Assembly (NCBI RefSeq): GCF_026151205.1
Contig: NC_087072.1
Coordinates: forward strand, 8,542,084 to 8,606,083
Source of the DNA: Bolinopsis microptera
Taxonomy: Eukaryota; Ctenophora; Tentaculata; Lobata; Bolinopsidae
Length of the DNA stretch: 64,000 nt
Direction: 5' to 3'
Shown: positions 1-9,196 of the stretch, piece after piece
Position numbering within the stretch: position 1 is the stretch's first letter
Layout: every line of letters starts with the position of its first letter
Made by a program: the position numbers and the translations under genes
The notes under the pieces: model-generated
Databases searched by the model: none
The model's input: only the letters and a program-made list of their open reading frames with translations
What the model was told of the DNA's origin: nothing

Positions 1-433
1 ATCAATTGTTGAGACAATCTATATTGGACAACAGCTCATTAGGGTAAAGGAAAATATTTCTACGAACATAGTGATAGTGAAAAACTTATACAAAGGATAC
101 CACAATGCTGGGAACATACCTCAACCTCTAAGTCGTCCACAAAACGCCACTGAGCTGCAAAATTATGCCACTACTCGATAGATCTGAAGATGTAAAGTGA
201 TTTAAACCTCATTCAGTCCGATAACCATAATATGCCAGAACCACGTGCCTAAGAACAACTTGTTCACTTGAAGAACCGTGGAAATTTCTGGATACTACGA
301 AAAAATACCCATTGTAATTCAGGAGTGTCTGCTTTATACTCGGACGATGAGCCCTCGCTCCTCAGTCCCCACAAAAGATAATCTTTAGAATTATAAAACA
401 CGTGAAAAGCAGTCTTTATGTCGGTCGTGTTAC
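1..433. other. No recognisable feature
   Basis: I see no open reading frame with recognisable content, no repeat and no RNA gene in this stretch. Confidence 0.5.
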
Positions 434-700
434 GGCCAGGTAGCGCAGTTGGTTAGCCAGCTTTGCAATCGTGAGGTTGCGGGTTCAAATCCCACTGCCT
501 GCCTGGTCGTGGGGTGAGTGTCGTTGACATTCAGCTAAGGATCGTGAGTGGTCTATGCAGCCCCCCGGTCTACTCAGCCGAATACTCGAGAAATCGGGTG
601 TGAGGGTTAAATGAGGAGCTGCACATTGCAGCAAAGTCTCGGGCGAAGAAAGTATGGTACACACTACCTTAACCGTCACTGGCTAAAAACAAATCCTTCG
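434..700 (+). mobile_element. tRNA-derived SINE
   Basis: The head, about 434-508, looks like a tRNA. A box A sequence TAGCGCAGTTGG lies at 441-452 and a box B sequence GGTTCAAATCC at 482-492, and the outer ends can pair (CCAGG at 436-440 with CCTGG at 502-506). The D and T arms do not pair cleanly, and unrelated sequence follows without a T-run terminator, so this is a tRNA-derived SINE rather than a working tRNA gene. The 3' limit is a guess because no tail repeat or target duplication is obvious. Box A and box B would act as an internal RNA polymerase III promoter. Confidence 0.6.
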
Positions 701-799
701 GCTTCCTGTAATTGGCTGGTTGCACTTGTGTAACAATATGGCTGTTGGAATACTCCGAAGTAAAATAAGTGTCTAGATAAAAAAGTGTGCTCCTTACCC

Positions 800-972
800 C
801 TTAGGCATCGTTCACACATTACGTAATCATTTTTGGAACATTTTTACCCCCCCCCCCCCCCTCCGTAATTAGTTTTACACATGGCTTTTGTGTCAAAATT
901 ACACTATCGTAATCATTCGGAACCCCCCCCCCCCCCCTCAGCTGATTACATAATATGTGAACGACCCCTTAG
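800..972. mobile_element. Small inverted-repeat (MITE-like) element with two poly-C tracts
   Basis: Ends at 800-829 and 943-972 are inverted copies of each other; the inner 21 bases (809-829 against 943-963) differ at only two positions. The interior carries two long C homopolymers on the same strand, near 846-861 and 923-937. A related, more degraded copy lies at about 29290-29383: it shares the inner blocks (GTGTCAAAATTACA against GTGCCAAAATTACA, then ATCGTAATCATT) and a similar right end. Size and structure fit a non-autonomous DNA transposon. The superfamily cannot be assigned. Confidence 0.5.
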
Positions 973-1200
973 TCTCTAGCTTTGTTATCAAAACACGTGT
1001 TAGGACTATCTCCCAAGTTATTCAAGTAAGGGAGGGATTGGCAACTTGGATATATTGGAACACATTGTAAGGTACAATGTTATTTTGGAGATACATCCGT
1101 ATTCCGATGGCACTCTCCCTAAAAATCACTATGAATACTAGAAATAACGTTTATAGATTAAATATAGAAGTCCTGATACAACCCTAGTTCTAACTTGGAT

Positions 1201-1310
1201 TGTATCGAATTGTATCGAATTGTATCGAAGTGTATCGATTTGTATCGATTTGTATCGATTTGTATCGATTTGTATCAATTTGTATTGGATTGTATCGAAT
1301 TGTATCAACC
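1201..1310. repeat. 10-bp tandem array (TGTATCGATT-type)
   Basis: Eleven consecutive units of exactly 10 bp run here with consensus TGTATCGAWT. Units differ mostly at the last two positions (AT, AG, TT), and the ninth is TGTATTGGAT. The 10-bp period repeats TATCGAT-like words about once per helical turn. Short open frames cross it on the minus strand, but they simply follow the repeat and are not credible genes. Confidence 0.9.
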
Positions 1311-2209
1311 CTGTGGTTATTATCAAAGTGTATATTATGATCTCTGGCAAGGACAATATAATAATTAAATAGCATCAAAAACATTATCAAGAAGAGCAAA
1401 CTAGCACTGAGGGGTTGATCATCAAGAAGGTATGGTCTATGGAAGACTATTGTTCTTAAAGTTAGCGTTAGGGTATTTCAGGAATTTGTCATATCATTGT
1501 ATGATATCATTGTTTATCTTTTAGCTGATATGAAGTACGATTTGAGCACGTACGTCTGTGTAAGACTGCTGTCCTCAAGTCTCCTCTGATCTGCAACTAT
1601 TTAACAAGTGCCAGTTGAAACAATAGAAGGTGTTGCCACAAAATCTACAGAGTATCGATTGAGATTCACAAACAAAGGGGAACAACAAAACTGTAAAACT
1701 TTGCAGCTTTGCCATCAAAGTTATAGTGCAGATCCGAAGGGTGCAGCTCTGTGGATCGAGCGAGGGACTGCTAAATAATCTAAGAGGACCTCTGAATTAT
1801 CATCTGAACTCTACCCTGGCTCTTTAAAACCATTTCTAATAACATTGATGACATTCAATTGTACTTTAAAGCAATTCGCCTTTGTGTACGATAATTATTG
1901 AGCTGCACAACAAAACTGATTTACAGTTTCAGCAGTGACTGAGAACATCAGGCATCCTGCAGCTCACGTATGACAATGATCACGTGCCACCATTCACCAA
2001 TTCACCACAATTTATTTTCAAATCTCACAACTGAGAATAATGATCAGATATTGAGGCTTAAAAATCTAAAAAGTTTTAGAAGTATAACAATTTACAATAG
2101 TCATTGGTAATCACTATTCACAATCAAGTCAAAGCAATAAAAATTAGAATGCCGTAAAACATAAAAGATAGCAAGTTTCTTTGAAATTATGCAAAAATCT
2201 GTCATCAAA
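1311..2209. other. Intergenic region downstream of the Kv gene
   Basis: No gene is recognised. A minus-strand AATAAA (plus-strand TTTATT at 2011-2016) lies about 195 bases past the stop codon of the potassium-channel gene and is a candidate polyadenylation signal for it. Confidence 0.4.
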
Positions 2210-4519
2210 TCAAGTTCTCTTTGGATTAATGAATGTTTGCTGAAATTGTTCTTTTTTACCCCCATGTTCCATACCAGTCCACATCAAAATACCTTTACTC
2301 TTCATGAACTTAACAAACTCGTGTAAAATGATGGACAACGGAAGTGCCAAGAAGATCATCCCACACATGATTGACACAGCAGCAACTAGTTTTCCAAGAC
2401 CGGATATCGGGACAATGTCCCCGTATCCAATGCCCGATAGGGTGACAACCGACCACCAAACTGCAGAAGGGATGGAGATTATATCAAGATTTCCAGCCAA
2501 ATGCTCAACATAATAAATCGCCGAACTGAAGACAAGTACCATCATTAGAAAAAGCTCAGAGAGGATCAAGATATCGGTAACATTGTTGCGAAGCAGGAAC
2601 TCAAAAATGAATTGCATCCGGGAAGAATGTCTCACCATTCTGAATATTCTGGTGATTCTTAGAGTTCGGATTATCCGCAGAACAACCAAGCTTTTCACGT
2701 CCCTGTTATCCAGAAGGGAGATAATCTGGGGGAGATAAAAGGGCATCAAAGATATAAGATCACATATATTGTTACCATTTGTTAGAAATGTCTTCACTCC
2801 TCGCATCGTGTTAGGACTGGGCCAGGCAATGAGTCGGAGACAAAAGTCAATGGAGAAAAATACTTGCGTGATTACTTTTACTGTTGCAATTATTTTGGAG
2901 TAAATTGTATTTTTGTTGGAAAGAGAATCTTCGAATCTTTCCTCAGATTCTAAGAATAAGACCACTACGGAGAAAATAACCAAGAAATAATCTAAAATCA
3001 TCCAAGCAGCAGAACAGTTTGAACTTTGAGGATTCGTTAAAAAGAGGTAGAGATTTAGTTTCCTCGATATCCAACGGCTTAGTTCAGGATCAAGCCCCTC
3101 TAACATTTTCTTTCCTTCTTCTTTTTGGGCCTCAACAGAGTCTTCAATGACATCTTCCTCCTCCTCTTTATTACTTTCTTCTACGTATTCTATCTTGAAG
3201 AAGTCTAACTCGAGTCGCAGCAGATCATCTATCTTGCGAAAATTATACGAACTTTGTCTTGAGATATCTTTGTTGGTCATGGTATGAACAAAATCAGCTG
3301 GGATATTGAGCAACCCCGTCTGATAGTATTGTAGGATATATTCAAACAAAAAACGGTTCCTGTCAAAGAAAAAGCACTGCAGATCCATAACATAGTAGTC
3401 AAACAGTTGATCCGAACCCAGAAGAGTGTCGGGATATTGCCTCAAAACTCCGTACTTCACGTAATAGTTCTCCCCTCCGACGTTAATGTTGATTATCTTA
3501 TCTAAATCTTGATTACTTGGTGACAACTGTATGATGTCTAATGGAAGTGGGAATTCCTCCAGTTTGGGGAGATCTTTTGAATCTGTTCCAGAGTTGCCTT
3601 TATGATTGTGGGAAGATATGTAGGGAGGGTTAGAGACGTGATCAATTTCTTCAAGGAACTGTTTTATAGTTTCCGAAACACTACCACTGTAAGTTCCTAG
3701 GAAGCTATCAAATTGATGGTTGGGACGAGCCGGAGATCCAATTTCCACCGGAAACGGTGTTCCAGTTTCCCGTCCTGATGACAATTTTAGCTGGAGGGTC
3801 TTGGGCCGAATTGGGCGCTCACCAAACTCACCAGATCGCACCAAAATTTTGTGGAGATTTGTATCAAACATTGGCGTATCAGAAGAACTATAATCTACCA
3901 ATCTGGAATATTTTAATGTTTCAATAGCAGAGTTGAATGAAAGTAAGTTGTATGAAGTTTCAGCAAAGATATTTTGGTGTTTTTTAGTCTTCTCACGAGC
4001 ATTATAATTCTTTTCCTTCCTCGAACTTGAAGGAATATTTTTAAGATCTTCAACTGGAGCAGCAACTCGTGATTCTGCACTGTGAAACACAGATTGAACC
4101 GACCCGGAAGAATTCGAGGACGTTTCGAGCGAATAATCTGTGGCAGTAAATCCAGTGGAGGGGGGACATGTTGTGGTCGCTGAGGACGGTATTTCTAAAT
4201 CTAACGAATATACCCGGCCGTTATCGCATTCCACTGCATTTCCAAACATAGTCTTTGAGGGGTTGACCAGGCTGACAGAAGATGATTCACATAAGAACAT
4301 CCCATTGTCTGTGATGAGTCCTCCCTCTGCAGTGGTGGCAGTGTTGGAGACACCATGTCTTACCGCAGGCCTTTTACGTGGTGTTTGCTCCAGTGGTTGT
4401 TGCTTTGGTGGTTGTTGCTCCGGTGGTGTATGCTTTGGTGGTGTTTGCTTCGGTGGTGTATGCTTCGGCGTAAGCTTTAAGCTTGTATTTCTGGTATTTG
4501 CGGTGGACCGGAAATGCAT
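2210..4519 (-). CDS. Voltage-gated potassium channel, Shaker (Kv1)-like, divergent
   Basis: Predicted plasma-membrane K+ channel subunit that assembles as a tetramer and opens on depolarisation. The first ATG of the frame is at 4517-4519, giving 769 aa; the frame is open further upstream but only from non-ATG codons. Residues 1 to about 335 are low-complexity and unusual for the family, with five-residue TPPKH/TPPKQ repeats near the start. A T1 tetramerisation domain follows at about 338-425 (NVGG, FFFDRNRFLFEYILQYYQTG). S1-S3 lie at about 500-600. S4, at about 607-630, has six arginines at every third position (LRIIRTLRITRIFRMVR). S5, pore loop and S6 lie at about 640-735. The selectivity filter reads GIGYGD where Shaker channels have TVGYGD, and the S6 PVP hinge is replaced by PLS. 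T1 lacks the zinc site of Kv2-4, which supports a Kv1-type origin. No intron is seen in the frame. Identity as a Kv channel is certain; the exact subfamily is inferred. Confidence 0.93.
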   Translation of the reverse strand: MHFRSTANTRNTSLKLTPKHTPPKQTPPKHTPPEQQPPKQQPLEQTPRKRPAVRHGVSNTATTAEGGLITDNGMFLCESSSVSLVNPSKTMFGNAVECDNGRVYSLDLEIPSSATTTCPPSTGFTATDYSLETSSNSSGSVQSVFHSAESRVAAPVEDLKNIPSSSRKEKNYNAREKTKKHQNIFAETSYNLLSFNSAIETLKYSRLVDYSSSDTPMFDTNLHKILVRSGEFGERPIRPKTLQLKLSSGRETGTPFPVEIGSPARPNHQFDSFLGTYSGSVSETIKQFLEEIDHVSNPPYISSHNHKGNSGTDSKDLPKLEEFPLPLDIIQLSPSNQDLDKIININVGGENYYVKYGVLRQYPDTLLGSDQLFDYYVMDLQCFFFDRNRFLFEYILQYYQTGLLNIPADFVHTMTNKDISRQSSYNFRKIDDLLRLELDFFKIEYVEESNKEEEEDVIEDSVEAQKEEGKKMLEGLDPELSRWISRKLNLYLFLTNPQSSNCSAAWMILDYFLVIFSVVVLFLESEERFEDSLSNKNTIYSKIIATVKVITQVFFSIDFCLRLIAWPSPNTMRGVKTFLTNGNNICDLISLMPFYLPQIISLLDNRDVKSLVVLRIIRTLRITRIFRMVRHSSRMQFIFEFLLRNNVTDILILSELFLMMVLVFSSAIYYVEHLAGNLDIISIPSAVWWSVVTLSGIGYGDIVPISGLGKLVAAVSIMCGMIFLALPLSIILHEFVKFMKSKGILMWTGMEHGGKKEQFQQTFINPKRT
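4379..4470 (-). repeat. 15-bp coding repeat in the Kv N-terminus
   Basis: Imperfect 15-bp units (plus strand GGTGGTGTWTGCTTY) encode the TPPKH/TPPKQ/QPPKQ pentapeptides of the channel N-terminus. The array keeps the frame and probably varies in copy number between alleles. Confidence 0.8.
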
Positions 4520-4942
4520 GATCAAACTATAATTCCCGAGTACCGAAACGGATAAAACTTCCAGGGAGATAAAAGAAGAAAATCTGTACGGGAACAATTA
4601 TTGTTGTGAAAGTGCTATTAGATTGTGCAGCTGGGTTTCAGTCTTTTTCAGGCTGATTTGATTAACATGAAGCCGTATGCTGAGTCAGGGTGTACAAAAA
4701 TGTTTTAGACGAAAATACCTGGTCTTCTGAGTTCAGCTCATGACGTGTAGCTTTAGACAATAGTAGATTTGCGAAAATTGGAAAATTACATTGAAAGAAG
4801 TACGAACATCAGACATCAGCTAAAACATCATCTCTTATCTACTGCATATTTGATACTGATCGATCACCCAACCAATGAAGGATTTATTTTTGGGTTGTTG
4901 GGCTTGATTGCACGAGTATTCCAATTGATTTTTAAGATCTAG

Positions 4943-5175
4943 TTTCCACCGGAAACGGTGTTCCAGTTTCCCGTCCTGATGACAATTTTAGCTGGAAGGT
5001 CTTGGCCCGAATTGGGCGCTCACCTAACTCACCAGATCGCACCAAAATTTTGTAGAGATTTGTATCAAACATTGGTGTATCAGAAGAACTATCATCTACC
5101 AATCTGGAATATTTCAATGTTTTAATAGCAGAGTTGTATGAAGTTTCAGTAAAAATATTTTGGTGTTTTTTAGTC
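4943..5175 (-). pseudogene. Duplicated fragment of the Kv channel coding sequence
   Basis: This 233-bp block is a close copy of 3742-3989, the N-terminal part of the potassium-channel gene before its T1 domain. It lies upstream of the parent gene in the same orientation. The reading frame is still open (SSSDTPMFDTNL, ILVRSGELGERP, LKLSSGRETGTPFPVE), with scattered substitutions and an in-frame 15-bp difference near the middle: the parent has five codons the fragment lacks. A stop follows at 4932-4934, and an in-frame stop lies just upstream of the homology. No other channel domain is nearby, so it is a partial duplication rather than a second gene. An alternative upstream exon cannot be excluded. 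Confidence 0.8.
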
Positions 5176-5204
5176 GAAGCCTAAGACTAAGAGTGTTATA
5201 GGAA

Positions 5205-5332
5205 CCGGGCCGACCGGTCTGGGAGTATGGCTTCCGGACCGGAAACGGCCGCGGCCGGATATCGATCAATTTTCCGGATATCAATATATTTTTCCGGACC
5301 GGTACCAGGTGTTAAGAAGAGGAAATTGCCGG
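5205..5332. repeat. CCGG-dense segment
   Basis: Nine CCGG tetramers occur in 128 bp, in pairs such as CCGGACCGG and next to GGATATC words, inside otherwise AT-rich DNA. The arrangement looks like a decayed repeat or an end of an unidentified element. Confidence 0.5.
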
Positions 5333-5813
5333 AAAATTTGAATTAATCCTTATTTTACGGTTTTTATCAATCATAACATTAACATTAAAAGCAATGTGGA
5401 CTTATACAATAAGACAGTGTTTACAGCTGCAGAGGTCACTGGTCGTTTTGCTGTCCGGGCAGCAGTCACTGTCTGATATATTGTGCGAGCAGAACTAAAA
5501 ACGAGTTGTAATAAAATCAAAACGTATAGTTCAAACACTTACTACGCTTTGCGTAGCACAAATGTAGAGATTGTTCTAGAAATAAAATTAACACCAAAAC
5601 CCCCTAGCTCTCACAATTTCGTGGTGTCGATATAACCGAGGATAATGTCTATAATATTTTTAATGGCGTATGAATATAATGGCCTTTTATTTTAATCCTC
5701 GGTATAAGGGGAGTTAGCAACGGGTTTGCTTGCCACAATAAAGTAAGAACCCTCTGCTTGCAATGCTTATGAAAATTAGCATTGTTTTGTCATTGGTCTG
5801 GGTAGCTGCTTTG

Positions 5814-5891
5814 ACTCCTTTCTTTGTGTTAGTAACACAAAGACACAAAGAAAGGAGTTTAAAAGACCCGAAAAAATCTCAACGGGTCTTT
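5814..5891. repeat. Two adjacent perfect stem-loops
   Basis: The first hairpin has 16-bp perfect arms at 5814-5829 and 5843-5858 (ACTCCTTTCTTTGTGT and its complement) around a 13-nt loop. The second has 9-bp perfect arms at 5862-5870 and 5883-5891 (AAAGACCCG and CGGGTCTTT) around a 12-nt loop. Only three bases separate them. No gene or known RNA is recognised here. Confidence 0.75.
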
Positions 5892-5996
5892 AAAATTCGC
5901 TGACAGATTGCAAGCTACCATGAGTTCACTGTTCACTGAGAGCACTTTCTGGATGCCCCTTAGCAAGATGCTTCATATCTGGGGGATGGGGTACAC

Positions 5997-6140
5997 TTCA
6001 CTTTTTTACACTATTTTACACTACACTTTTGCCTTTTTCGGTGTATGGTGTAGTAAAACGTGTAGTAAAAAAAGTACACTTTTTACACCATTTTACACAA
6101 TTTTACACTATTTTAAGCTATTTTACACTATTTTACACTT
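5997..6140. repeat. TTTTACACTA-type 10-bp repeats, upstream of LINE
   Basis: Repeated TTTTACAC words fill this stretch. From 6081 to 6140 they form six exact 10-bp units (TTTTACACNA, with one TTTTAAGCTA). The same words reappear at 7929-7993 on the far side of the neighbouring LINE. Confidence 0.8.
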
Positions 6141-7812
6141 TTAATTAGTATTACAACTTCTCCTCTGTCCCATAACACCTGAAGAAGTTGGCCGTGCTGT
6201 TATGAAGCTGAAATCCGGTAGAGCGTGTGGCCCTGACGGTATACCTAATGAGCTAATGAAAGCTGCTGGATATCCCCTCCACTGTGAGTTGGCTAGGATC
6301 TATAATCTCTCCTTTGAGACCAACACATACATCCCAGCTATTGGAGAAGGTATCCTGACACCCCTTCAGAAGCCAGGAAAACCCCGAGGTCCGATAAAGT
6401 CTATCCGGCCCCTCACATTGCTAAATGGAACTAGAAAAGTCCTATCCCTCGTAGCGTTGAACAGAATCAATTACCACGTTGATATGTACACTGGACCTTG
6501 GCAGGCGGCATACAAGCAGGGTCGCAGTTGTGCTGACCTGGTATGGTCTCAGAGAATGTTGACATCAGTGGTTACCAGGCGCGAGTTTGAGTATAGTAAA
6601 ATCAACATTGACATGACCGCTGCGTTAAATACTATCCGCAGACAGACCATCATCAACCTCCTCATTGATGCAGGATGCTCTAGAGACGACATTCGCCTAG
6701 TTCAGTACCTCCTCTCTAATACAAAGCTCAAGGTGACGGTCAACAGATCTGAGTCTGGTGAATTTGTGATAAATATTGGCGCTTACCAGGGAGACAGTCT
6801 GGCAGGTAAAGTGTTTACATTGACCCTTGCCGGTGCCCTGAATCACATCAGAGCCGTGATCAGTGTCACGATTCCTAGACCGAACCCCCCAGTCTCTGAT
6901 AGAGGCCTCCCGTTAGAGTCCGCCTATGCTGACGATGCTGAGCTTCTGAGTGAAGATGGTCAGAGCCTGGTGAAGATACTAGAGATTGCCAGTGATATAC
7001 TAAAGGATTGGAGTCTCTTTGTTAACGAATCAAAGACGGTGTTTACAAGAGTGTATTTGGCAGATACAGATGCTTTAGATGCCCATGGCAATAAAATTAG
7101 AGGAGATGAAGAGTGGCGAGAGTCAGTGCTATTAGGATCAAAGCTCTGCTCAGAAAGAGATATTGTCAACAGACGCAACAAAGCCAATGTTGCCTTCTAC
7201 ACCTACAAGAAAGTCTGGTTGAATAGTTCTGTTCAGATCAGTGAGAGTAGAAAGCTGAAGCTGTACGAAGCTCTTGTCACTTCAGTGTTGTTGTATAACT
7301 GTAGCAGCTGGGCTGCTCCTGAAACCGTAATGGCATCTGTCGACGTTCTTCAAAGGAAGCATCTGAGACAGATAATCAACACCTATTGGCCTACGGTTAT
7401 CAGTAACGAGAATTTATATAAGAGATGTAATGTCAGACCCCTTACTGAAAGGATCAAGAAAGCAAGATGGAAGATGCTTGGGCACGTTCTCAGAAGCGGT
7501 GATGACACTCCCGCCTTCTTATCTTTCAGATTTGCATGTTTAGGATGTTTTGACTACAAAGGAAGGAGGGGCAGACCTCGTTCAAATTTATTTGATTTAT
7601 TATTAAAAGACATTATGACAAAACAAATTATTGTGATTGTAAATAAAAGATTTAGTTTAAGTAATTTCAACGATTTAGTGTACAAAGCTCATGATAGACG
7701 TCTTTGGAGAAGTTATGGGTGAGTCGAGACTACTCGGCCACTCGATTTTATGATTTAATTTCTATTATCTTGTGTTTGCTGTAAATAGTTGATTAATAAT
7801 AATAATAATTAC
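6141..7812 (+). mobile_element. 5'-truncated non-LTR retrotransposon (LINE)
   Basis: Reverse-transcriptase coding sequence begins abruptly next to the TTTTACAC array, without an endonuclease domain, and is followed by a short 3' segment ending in an ATAATAATAATAATAA tract at about 7793-7808. Loss of the 5' part is typical of target-primed reverse transcription. The clade is not certain; the C-terminal layout resembles RTE- or R1/Jockey-type elements. Confidence 0.75.
6202..7722 (+). pseudogene. LINE reverse transcriptase (truncated, 506 aa open)
   Basis: The open frame covers the RT domain and its C-terminal region. It starts with the conserved KLKSGRACGPDGIPNELMK segment, has motif A as NIDMTAALNTI (the catalytic Asp is present but the usual AFDT is changed), a motif B region reading AYQGDSLAG, and the catalytic YADD at about 240 residues in. 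The C-terminal part keeps the LINE signatures LLYNCSSWA, RWKMLGHVLRSGD and KGRRGRPR. Coding similarity extends a little upstream of the ATG (PITPEEVGRAV), so the element is cut rather than starting here. With no endonuclease it cannot retrotranspose on its own. The frame has no stop codon, suggesting a fairly recent insertion. Confidence 0.85.
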
Positions 7813-7928
7813 ACTTAACAAAATTATCTTCTAACAATCTTCTTTTTTCCTATTATTTTCCTATCAGTCTTCACAGTTCACATAGTACATTTCCAAAGGT
7901 AAAACATACCTTTGGTGAGAAAAAATGT

Positions 7929-7993
7929 CACTTTTTTACACTTTTTAAGGCTATTTAGGCTATTTAAGGCTATTTTACACTACACTTTTTTTT
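7929..7993. repeat. TTTTACAC-type repeats, downstream of LINE
   Basis: These are TTTTTTACAC, AAGGCTATTT and TATTTTACACTACACTTTT words matching those at 5997-6035. With the upstream block they suggest the LINE landed in, or was copied next to, a pre-existing repeat. Confidence 0.65.
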
Positions 7994-8124
7994 GCTGGAA
8001 CAGGACTGGAACTGGATTCAGCCGGATATCCGGTTATCATCATCATCATATGTTTTTTTATTCATATCTTTTTGATAATAAGCTATTGAATTTGAACAGT
8101 AGAATTAATAAAATTCGAAGTTAA

Positions 8125-9196
8125 ACTCACCAGCTCATGCCCAATTCTCCGCACTCAACACTGCAGCACATAACAATAGGGGTCGTGGCTCTTTCCCAAA
8201 TCACCCTCGTAGCTTCATGGCCGTTACTCCTCTTCTTCTAGCGACATCATGGTCGCTGACTGGAGCCCTCTCCAAGGAACATGCCTTTTACTGCCATCCT
8301 CTGATTCATCCCAATATCAGCATGGAATTGATTTACATACTCCTGCACTGGTTACAATTTAACTTTGGTATTTAAAATATGCTTAAATTTTCTCAGATCT
8401 ATTTTGATAACTGTCAGACATGCAGTGAACCAGGCGACTTTTTAATATTGTACGAAATTTAGCAATCATCATGTTATTTCAGTAGGCTGTAAGTCAAAAT
8501 TAAAACAATTTTGTTAGTAGAAAATGAACTCACATAATCGGAAATTAACTACAAAACGTGCAAAACTCAAAAATTATTTATAAATTACAGAACGTGCAAT
8601 TTCATAGTTCACACTTCACAGTAGTATTAATAAAAGAGTTGGGATATTGTCACTGAAGTTTACGGAAATACATTATGTCGTTCGTGCATAAAATTTGAAT
8701 TATATTGTAAGCATAACGAGAGAAATCACTAAAGTAAATCAAGTATTAACTCTTATCTGCAATTCTACAATAACATTAAATAACAATATAACATATTAAT
8801 GCTAACTTTAGTTAGAACAATGGAATACAAAGGAGTAAGATCTTCAAAATTAATGAATAGCGTCAGTCATGTCAGTCTAATGTACCTAAAGTAAGTATAA
8901 GTATACCTAAATTCTCAAGACAATAAAAACTATTAAAGTTTATTTTAACTGGTTCCGGACTCTGCAGACTTATCTAATCTTCTTACAGTCCACCCGGGGC
9001 CACACAACGCCTGCTAGAAAATCTAGAACATTCTAGAACAATCTAGACGTTACATTCGATCAATACCACTACAATATCTAACATGATCAATGATATCCTT
9101 CATCGATATCTCGTGTTTCACATCTTAATTTCCAACTGAATAAATAGTCCCAACTAGCACTCTAAGGGAACAGCAGACCTGGTTGTCTCTTCCCCC
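8125..9196. other. Intergenic, 3' of the kinesin gene
   Basis: No gene is recognised. A minus-strand AATAAA (plus TTTATT at 8939-8944) about 250 bases past the kinesin stop is a candidate poly(A) signal. A heat-shock-element-like sequence lies at 9025-9039. Confidence 0.4.
9025..9039. promoter_or_regulatory. Heat-shock element-like motif
   Basis: The sequence AGAACATTCTAGAAC contains three alternating pentamers (nGAAn, nTTCn, nGAAn) with exact spacing, which is the textbook HSF1 site. It lies inside a run of TCTAGA words (9014-9047) that could produce the pattern by chance. No start site is known nearby; it sits just 3' of the kinesin stop. Confidence 0.35.

Noticed and set aside
434-508. 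Functional tRNA gene
   Set aside because: Box A and box B are good, but the D and T arms do not pair properly and there is no T-run terminator; a tRNA-derived SINE explains it better.
1138-1399. Two minus-strand frames over the TGTATCGATT array
   Set aside because: Produced by the repeat itself; periodic IDTNRYKSI-type peptides without other support.
4140-4532. Plus-strand 130-codon cysteine/glycine-rich frame
   Set aside because: It is the antisense of the Kv N-terminal proline repeats and has no independent support.
2210-4597. Upstream non-ATG start for the Kv protein
   Set aside because: The extra 26 codons begin with TTG; the first in-frame ATG at 4517-4519 is the ordinary choice.
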